Source: SHZI01 sp032122615
Lineage (GTDB): Bacteria; Pseudomonadota; Gammaproteobacteria; Steroidobacterales; GCA-2729495
DNA: 11,747 nucleotides
Assembly (NCBI GenBank): GCA_032122615.1
Contig: JAQBGF010000148.1
Span: forward strand, 1 to 11,747
Direction of reading: 5' to 3'
Position 1 is the stretch's first letter. Each line of letters starts with the position of its first letter. Under the pieces are notes generated by a model. It saw only the letters and a list, made by a program, of their open reading frames with translations, had not been told where the DNA came from and did not search any database. The translations under genes and the position numbers were made by a program. Of this stretch, positions 6,439-11,747 are shown in pieces.

Positions 6439-8262
6439 TCACAGGCCGTACCAGGCCGGCAGCAGCCACGAGTAGATGGCGATCATCATCACCGTCAATG
6501 GCAGCCCCACCCGCAAGAAATCCGAGAAGCGATAACCGGCGGCGCCCATGATGATCAGGTTGGTCTGGTAGCCGATTGGCGTGGCGAAGCAGAGATTGCA
6601 GCCAAACAGTACCGCCAGCGCGAACGGCTCGGGCGGCACGCCGAGCTCGCGCGCGATCGCGATGGCAATCGGCGTGCCGATCACCGCCGCGGCGTTGTTG
6701 GAAATGAAATTGGTCAGGACTGACATCAGCGCAATGATGCCACCGAGCACGATGCTGACCGGAAAATCGTCCGCCACTGTGAGAAGAAGGCCGGCGATCC
6801 ATTCTGCCCCGCCAGTTACCGTCAAGGCCTTGCCGAGCGCCAGGCTGGCGGGAATCAGCAGGATGACTTCTGCGCTCACCGCCTTGCCGAGATTGCGGGG
6901 CAAGACGCACTGGGTCAGCAACATTGCTACTGCGCCGAGGATTGCGGCCAGGGCGATGGGCATCAAGCCGCTGGCCGCGGCTGCAACGACCGCCGCCATG
7001 ATGCCGATGGCCAGAGGCGCTTTCCCGGTGCGTGGCAGGCTGGTCTTCCCGTCGAGAGCGAGCAGGTCGCGCTCCTGTTTGGCGCCTTCCACACGCCCGG
7101 ACGCCCCCTGAACCAGCAGAACGTCGCCGGCGTGCAGGACCCAGTTGCCGATATTCGGGTCGCTTGGCTGGTTATCCTCGCGATGAATGCCCAACAGTTC
7201 CAGGCCGTAACGCAGGGTGAACCGGATGTCGCCGATTCGCCGGCCAATGAACTCGGAGTCGGCCGAGATGATCATCTCGACCATGTGCAAGTCCTCGTCC
7301 TTCTTGATGGCTTCGAGCGGACCGGCGAGATTAGTGCCAACCTGCAGTTCGCCACCCAGTATTCGTTCGCATTCCTTGAGGTCGGCCGCGGTGCCAGCGA
7401 GGTGCAGCCTGAATCCGGCCACAACCAACACGGTTGGTAACTTGGCGACGATGCGGCCGTTCGGGTTCTGCAGGGTTCGCAGATGAATGTGTGCAATGCG
7501 CTTCAGGATCTCCCCCAGGGGCCGACCGTCGGCGTAGGACTGGGGAAGGATGCGCAGCACGGCGTTGAATTCGCGCGGCGTTGACAGATTCGGCTTTATT
7601 CCCGAGTTCTTGAGCAGACGCGGCGCGATGAGCAGCAGGTAGAGCAGCGCGGGCCCGGCGGCAAAGAGGACTATCGGCGTAAACTCGAACACGCCAAAAC
7701 GCGGCAATCCCAGCTCAGCCGACAGGGACACGACGAGCAGGTTTGTGGAGGTACCGATTGCTGTGGCGGTACCTCCAATGAGGACGGCGAAATTCATTGG
7801 CATCAGCAGAGGGCCAGGCCCGTTGCGCGTCCGGGCGGCCAGGCTCATCAGAACGGGCGTCATCATCACGACGATCGGGGTGTCGTTGAGGACGCCGCTG
7901 AGCGCCATGCAACTTACCAGTACAGCCAGCATGGCGAGCGTCTGGCTGCGCTTCCAGACGGCCGCCAGCCCGCGGGTCAGGGGTTCGAGGGCACCGGTCA
8001 TCAGGAGTCCGCGACCCAATACCATCAGTGCGCAGATGGCAACCAGCGCCTCGTGCCCGAATCCCGTGAAGAAATCCGTGGCCCCAAGAGAGCCGTTCGG
8101 GCCCTGATACGGAAACAGGTCAAAGCCCAGCGCGAGGACGGCGATGATGCCAAGGCTGGTGACCGTGATCGGCACCCACTCCCGCGCCATCACGTAGAAC
8201 GCCACCACCATGCCGAGGAGCACGGCGATTGCGTGAAAGTTGAGGCCAGCGATCTCCGTCAT
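6439..8262 (-). CDS. SLC13/DASS-type anion permease with two internal RCK_C (TrkA_C) domains
   Basis: The 607-residue product looks like a sodium-coupled or related transporter of sulfate, dicarboxylates or similar anions in the inner membrane. Two inverted-repeat halves carry the paired signature motifs: LNDTPIVVMMTP (125-136) with GTATAIGTSTNLLV (164-177), and ISNNAAAVIGTP (520-531) with CFATPIGYQTNLIIMG (558-573). Between them, at about 225-400, lies a soluble stretch with two RCK_C-like domains; the second is clear at VEMIISADSEFIGRRIGDI...HAGDVLLVQG (328-386). Such domains usually bind a regulatory ligand. The ATG at 8262 overlaps the TGA of the MscS gene as ATGA, indicating translational coupling, so longer in-frame starts inside that gene are unlikely. 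It is the last gene of the four-gene minus-strand run; I see no clear terminator in the 46 bp after its stop. The substrate is not determinable. Confidence 0.92.
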   Translation of the reverse strand: MTEIAGLNFHAIAVLLGMVVAFYVMAREWVPITVTSLGIIAVLALGFDLFPYQGPNGSLGATDFFTGFGHEALVAICALMVLGRGLLMTGALEPLTRGLAAVWKRSQTLAMLAVLVSCMALSGVLNDTPIVVMMTPVLMSLAARTRNGPGPLLMPMNFAVLIGGTATAIGTSTNLLVVSLSAELGLPRFGVFEFTPIVLFAAGPALLYLLLIAPRLLKNSGIKPNLSTPREFNAVLRILPQSYADGRPLGEILKRIAHIHLRTLQNPNGRIVAKLPTVLVVAGFRLHLAGTAADLKECERILGGELQVGTNLAGPLEAIKKDEDLHMVEMIISADSEFIGRRIGDIRFTLRYGLELLGIHREDNQPSDPNIGNWVLHAGDVLLVQGASGRVEGAKQERDLLALDGKTSLPRTGKAPLAIGIMAAVVAAAASGLMPIALAAILGAVAMLLTQCVLPRNLGKAVSAEVILLIPASLALGKALTVTGGAEWIAGLLLTVADDFPVSIVLGGIIALMSVLTNFISNNAAAVIGTPIAIAIARELGVPPEPFALAVLFGCNLCFATPIGYQTNLIIMGAAGYRFSDFLRVGLPLTVMMIAIYSWLLPAWYGL

Positions 8263-9335
8263 GATTCCTGCCGCCAGTCCCGAATGTGCAAATCCCGCTG
8301 CGGAAAGGGAATGCTGATCCCCTCGCGGCCGAAGGTTCGATAGATCTCGCAGTTGAGCTCGTGAAGCGCCAGGCCTCGCAGGGCGGGCTGCGCAATCCAC
8401 ACCAGCAGTTCGATTTCGAGGCCCGAATCGCCGAAGGCCCGGAATCGCACGCGGGGTACCGGCGCTTCGCAGACGTTCGGATGCGCGGCTGCGATGCGCA
8501 TCAAGGTGGTCATCACCTTGTCGATGTCGGAGCCGTATGCCACGCCAACTGGCACCCGTAGCCGATACTTGACATGGGGGCCGCCCGACTCATTGACGAT
8601 CTTCGCTCGCCCCATGACGCCATTGGGAATGCTGACCTCCTCATCGTCGCGCGTGAGAAGCCGGGTGCTGCGCAATCCGATATGGGTAACCTGGCCGCGC
8701 TCTCCAGTGTCGAGAACAATGTAGTCGCCGATCCGGTACGGCTGATCAGTGAGAATCGCAACACCAGCCAGGAGATTACCCAGCGTATCCTGGGCGGCGA
8801 AGGACAGGGCAAGCCCGACGATGCCGGCGGATGCCACGAGGCCTGTTACGTTGACGTTCCAGGCGAGCAGTACCGCGTAGACGCCTGCGAGCACCAGCAC
8901 AACGCGAAGCATGTTGTTCAGCAGTGGTGCGGTGGTCGGACGCGCCCAGGCAGGTGGCGAAACCTGCTGACTTAGCGCGTGGATGATCAGGGCTCCGGCC
9001 CGGATGCCCGCTGTGATCCAGACGAGGATCAGGATGCTGTTGACGATGCCAAGAGTAATGGCTTCGGCCCGGGGCGTGAGCTCAATAATGGTGGTAGCGA
9101 TACTCAGGCCAACAAGTGCAACCGTCCGGAAGAGGGTTTTATGGCCGAGGAACATGGCCTCCTCACGACGGGAGCCCGCCCAGTGGGGTAGAAAGCGGTC
9201 ACCGGCCGTACTGACCAGCAGGTCGATCAGTTTGGCCAGCAACAGGGACAGGACAATGACGGCCAGCGCCCGCAGGTAGAGGCTAGGGCTCAGGCGACCG
9301 ACCCAGTCAAGTAGCGGGTCAAGCCACTCGATCAT
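8259..9335 (-). CDS. MscS-family mechanosensitive ion channel
   Basis: The 358-residue protein has several N-terminal membrane helices (about 20-42, 68-86, 95-120 and 142-160). The pore-lining helix and beta domain follow in VTGLVASAGIVGLALSFAAQDTLGNLLAGVAILTDQPYRIGDYI (163-206), the hallmark of MscS channels, and then IGLRSTRLLTRDDEEVSIPNGV (219-240). The C-terminal alpha/beta domain ends with REGISIPFPQRDLHIRDW, also typical. These inner-membrane channels open under membrane tension and release solutes during osmotic downshock. The ATG at 9335 has GGGAG 7 nt upstream, so I prefer it to the upstream in-frame TTG at 9365. The gene lies 46 bp after the flavodoxin-like gene, and its stop codon overlaps the start of the anion permease, suggesting coordinated synthesis of channel and permease. 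Confidence 0.95.
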   Translation of the reverse strand: MIEWLDPLLDWVGRLSPSLYLRALAVIVLSLLLAKLIDLLVSTAGDRFLPHWAGSRREEAMFLGHKTLFRTVALVGLSIATTIIELTPRAEAITLGIVNSILILVWITAGIRAGALIIHALSQQVSPPAWARPTTAPLLNNMLRVVLVLAGVYAVLLAWNVNVTGLVASAGIVGLALSFAAQDTLGNLLAGVAILTDQPYRIGDYIVLDTGERGQVTHIGLRSTRLLTRDDEEVSIPNGVMGRAKIVNESGGPHVKYRLRVPVGVAYGSDIDKVMTTLMRIAAAHPNVCEAPVPRVRFRAFGDSGLEIELLVWIAQPALRGLALHELNCEIYRTFGREGISIPFPQRDLHIRDWRQES

Positions 9336-9342
9336 TACAACG

Positions 9343-9347
9343 CTCCC
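9343..9347 (-). promoter_or_regulatory. Ribosome binding site deciding the MscS-family start
   Basis: The minus strand reads GGGAG, then 7 nt, then ATG at 9335. This favours the ATG over the in-frame TTG ten codons upstream. Confidence 0.65.
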
Positions 9348-9381
9348 AGATAATGCCAGCCGCAAGCCATTCTAGACGCAC

Positions 9382-10032
9382 TCAGCGAAACGGCGTGATA
9401 TTTCCCTTGCGAATGGCCGTCCGCATCTGTCGGGCGACGTAGCTGGCCATGATGCGGGCAAAGGGATTGACTGGCGCATCGTTGTAGTAGTTGGCGTCCA
9501 GCCAGTTTCGTTCCGCCCAGTAGGCGTGATTCCGGGTCCCTTTCCGGGCCCTGGTCATGTTTTGCATCGCGCGGAAATTGACCAACTGCCGGAACGTGAC
9601 CCGCTGGAGACCCCCCGCGGAAATGCCCGTCACGAACTTCCGGGCTACGTCCGCCGTGCATTCCTCAACCAGGCCCAGGTAGCGCTCCTTGTGCATCTGC
9701 GCGCTGGAAATCCCGAGTCGTGTCACTACATCACACCCCCACGCTGATGCCGTGCCCTCAAGAAAGTCCAGGACACCCTTGTGGCCACCACCGGAGGCGG
9801 TACACGTGACAATCGCCTTCTTGCCAAAGAAGCTAGGGCGGTTGCGCTTGTACATACAGGACAGGCAGCCGTCGCAGTAGGGCACCAGCACCTTGCAGAG
9901 GAAAACGTACTCGACCGTCGTCGGGTGCAGATCGTTCATCTGCGCCTCGATCTGCCGGATCACCTTGTAGGTGTAGCTGTCTTCATTACGCGGCGAGCCG
10001 ATCAGCGCCAGAATGTTCAGTGTCTTTGTCAT
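9382..10032 (-). CDS. Flavodoxin-like NAD(P)H-dependent oxidoreductase, apparently with an internal in-frame deletion
   Basis: The N-terminus (LNILALIGSPRNEDSYTYKVIRQIE, 5-29) has the phosphate-binding loop of the NADPH-dependent FMN reductase / flavodoxin fold. PYCDGCLSCMYK (51-62) is the cysteine-containing segment typical of one subgroup. NRPSFFGKKAIVTCTASGGGHKGVLDFLEG (64-93) corresponds to a later strand and loop. In relatives I recall, roughly 45 residues lie between these blocks, containing the AD.II..SPVY strand and the GxxKxFIDR helix that contact the flavin; here they are joined at about K62/R63. The frame and C-terminal part (to 216) remain intact, so the protein may have lost classic FMN binding. 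The ATG at 10032 is supported by GGAG 5 nt upstream. It lies 24 bp after the antiporter stop and 46 bp before the MscS gene, within one operon. C-terminal function is unknown. Confidence 0.82.
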   Translation of the reverse strand: MTKTLNILALIGSPRNEDSYTYKVIRQIEAQMNDLHPTTVEYVFLCKVLVPYCDGCLSCMYKRNRPSFFGKKAIVTCTASGGGHKGVLDFLEGTASAWGCDVVTRLGISSAQMHKERYLGLVEECTADVARKFVTGISAGGLQRVTFRQLVNFRAMQNMTRARKGTRNHAYWAERNWLDANYYNDAPVNPFARIMASYVARQMRTAIRKGNITPFR

Positions 10033-10037
10033 TAAGG

Positions 10038-10041
10038 CTCC
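10038..10041 (-). promoter_or_regulatory. Ribosome binding site of the flavodoxin-like gene
   Basis: GGAG on the minus strand, 5 nt before the ATG at 10032, inside the 24 bp gap after the antiporter stop. It supports independent initiation within a shared transcript. Confidence 0.55.
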
Positions 10042-10056
10042 ATCATCCGGGGATGG

Positions 10057-11747
10057 TCACGTGATTGCCGGACTTTTTGCCGCAGCCTCGGGATCCGCTT
10101 CGGCTGCAGGTTCGACCTTCTGCCTGGCCTTGACCGGTCGCCAGTCGTGCTCGGTCAGCCACGCGACCACCTCATCGCGTTTCGACTCCAGAACCAGAAA
10201 GGTGATTTTTTGGCGCTTGCGCACCCTGGTCATCTCACTCACCGGCATTACCCGGCGCCCCCATTTTTTGTGCAACAGGGGAAGTACGGCCGATTGAAGC
10301 CTGGCTGACACGAGAGCGTCTCCACGAGCCTCGACGAAGGAACGCCCCCGGTACTCCCAGGTTTCGACGGTGGCCTCGGCCTTGCGTAGCGTTACTGACC
10401 AGGCGTCGGGATCACAGTTCCCGGCAAACAGCAGGGATGCTGAGATGTTCTGGATCATGTCCGGTGTCAGGTGCCCGTTGCGCAACTGGATCGCAGCCCA
10501 GATGCGTGCCAATCCAAAGTCATCGCGCGCACGCGCTGCGAACAGGAAATTCAGTTCCTCATTGGGTGTGACCGCAATGCCGCCAGCAAATCGATCCAGG
10601 TTGGCCCTGAGCAGGGTGCTTTCCTCGAGGGCGTTACCGAAGATGACCGGAAAGTCGTCTTCCTCGGCGGCGTGTGACTCGTCCGCACTGGAATCCAGGA
10701 AAGTCACTGACTGTCCCGCATCGCGCAGCGCACGACCGAGCGCCAGCCCGAGCGGCCCCGCACCAACAATCAGCCAGCCGGTGGCAGGCGCCAGCCGGAC
10801 GCCCAGCAGTGAGGCGATAAACCCGCCGGTAAATCCGTTCAGCGTCACGGTGATGGCAATCACGAGGAACACCAGTGCCTGCAGGGCAGCGCCGCCCTCG
10901 ACACCGGCAGCTTCCATCTTCAACGCAAAAAACGACGCCACCGCTGCCGCCACGATGCCCCGTGGCGCCATCCAGGCGAGGAAGGCCCGCTTGCGGAACG
11001 ACAGGCCGGAACGCAGCGTGCAGAGCGCGACACCAACGGGCCGGACGACAAGAATAAGCGCGGCGACGGTAATCAGTCCCCCAGTACCCAGCGACTGGAT
11101 GTCTGCAAGGCGCACGTCGGCGGCCAGGAGCACGAACAGCATGCCGATAAACAGCATGGTCAGTTGCTCCTTGAACTCGGCCAGTTCCCGTCGAACGACG
11201 GTTCGGGCATTGCCTACCACGATGCCGGCCACGGTAACGGCAGCGAGGCCGCTCTCCGGCTGGATGGCATCGCTGGCGTGATACAGCACGAGAACCGCCG
11301 ACAGCACGAACACGTTCTCCAGTGCCTCGGGAACCAGGCCGCGCCAGCGAAGCGCGGCTGCCAGGGCATGTCCAGCCAGGAAGCCGAACAGCGCGCCGAG
11401 GCCAAGGCCCGCCGATATCTCGATGAACCCGGTGACGGCCGACGTCAGGGACGGCTGCAGCAACACATCCAGCATCACCACGGCGAAAATCGCGCCGACC
11501 GGATCGATGAGCACGCCTTCACCCTCGAGGATCGTGCGCAGATCCTTCTGCAGGCGAATACGACGGACCAGGGGCGCGACCACGGTTGGCCCGGTGACGA
11601 TAACGAGCGTGCCGAACAGGAACGACATGAGCCATGTCCAGCCCAGCGCGAAGTGCGCGGCGAGAGTGGCCCCCAGCAGCGTGACGGTGGAGCCGATCGT
11701 GATGAGCCGCTGGATGACGCCGGAGGCGCGTCGCAGGCGGCGGATTT
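10057..11747 (-). CDS. CPA1-type cation/proton antiporter with C-terminal NAD-binding (TrkA_N/RCK_N-like) domain, 5' end outside window
   Basis: The frame is open to the window edge; 562 residues are visible and the first membrane helices are missing, so the internal ATG at 11628 is not the start. The membrane part includes GTLVIVTGPTVVAPLVRRIRLQ, then LEGEGVLIDPVGAIFAVVMLDVLL, the usual ion-binding-site region of this antiporter group, and RKRAFLAWMAPRGIVAAAVASFFAL further on. After the last helix, TGWLIVGAGPLGLALGRALRDAGQSVTFLDSS is a Rossmann nucleotide-binding loop of the RCK_N/TrkA_N type, followed by an alpha/beta domain and a charged alanine-rich tail. Such proteins exchange Na+ or K+ for H+ at the inner membrane; the soluble domain probably senses NAD(H) or another nucleotide (inference). 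It is the first visible gene of the operon continuing into the flavodoxin-like gene 24 bp downstream. Confidence 0.92.
   Translation of the reverse strand, partial: IRRLRRASGVIQRLITIGSTVTLLGATLAAHFALGWTWLMSFLFGTLVIVTGPTVVAPLVRRIRLQKDLRTILEGEGVLIDPVGAIFAVVMLDVLLQPSLTSAVTGFIEISAGLGLGALFGFLAGHALAAALRWRGLVPEALENVFVLSAVLVLYHASDAIQPESGLAAVTVAGIVVGNARTVVRRELAEFKEQLTMLFIGMLFVLLAADVRLADIQSLGTGGLITVAALILVVRPVGVALCTLRSGLSFRKRAFLAWMAPRGIVAAAVASFFALKMEAAGVEGGAALQALVFLVIAITVTLNGFTGGFIASLLGVRLAPATGWLIVGAGPLGLALGRALRDAGQSVTFLDSSADESHAAEEDDFPVIFGNALEESTLLRANLDRFAGGIAVTPNEELNFLFAARARDDFGLARIWAAIQLRNGHLTPDMIQNISASLLFAGNCDPDAWSVTLRKAEATVETWEYRGRSFVEARGDALVSARLQSAVLPLLHKKWGRRVMPVSEMTRVRKRQKITFLVLESKRDEVVAWLTEHDWRPVKARQKVEPAAEADPEAAAKSPAIT

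Overview
The window is GC-rich, densely coded DNA with short intergenic gaps. Its gene content is typical of a Gram-negative proteobacterium: a TonB-dependent outer-membrane receptor, a Tat-exported oxidoreductase, an MscS channel and FkbM / MethyTransf_Reg methyltransferases. An environmental gammaproteobacterium fits best, but that is inference; there is no rRNA, tRNA or other marker gene. I see no insertion sequence, CRISPR array, phage gene or integrase.

Layout. (1) 1-2398, plus strand: the 3' end of a TonB-dependent receptor, followed 7 bp later by a complete exported M19 dipeptidase, which looks like a small peptide uptake and cleavage unit. (2) 2440-4693, minus strand: an FkbM-type methyltransferase, then 13 bp later a Tat-leader aldo/keto reductase, then after a 243 bp gap an unrecognised 97-residue membrane protein. 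(3) 4818-6392, plus strand: a SAM-dependent methyltransferase with a MethyTransf_Reg domain, divergent from fkbM. (4) 6439-11747, minus strand: a four-gene run in transcription order, namely a CPA1-type cation/proton antiporter with a C-terminal NAD-binding domain (cut by the window edge), a flavodoxin-like oxidoreductase, an MscS-family channel and an SLC13-type anion permease with two RCK_C-like domains. The last two overlap by ATGA.

Functionally, region 4 looks like an ion and turgor homeostasis operon: cation/proton exchange, pressure release and anion movement, with nucleotide-sensing-type domains at both ends of the operon. Regions 2 and 3 place two unrelated SAM methyltransferases head to head with an exported reductase, suggesting modification of a glycan or small molecule; the substrate cannot be read from sequence.

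The most unusual signal is that two otherwise intact genes, the FkbM methyltransferase and the flavodoxin-like reductase, each appear to lack a contiguous block of about 30-45 residues inside the conserved fold, without loss of reading frame. The missing parts include segments normally important for cofactor binding. This rests on family memory, not on an alignment. I found no clear evidence of a wholly new multi-gene system.
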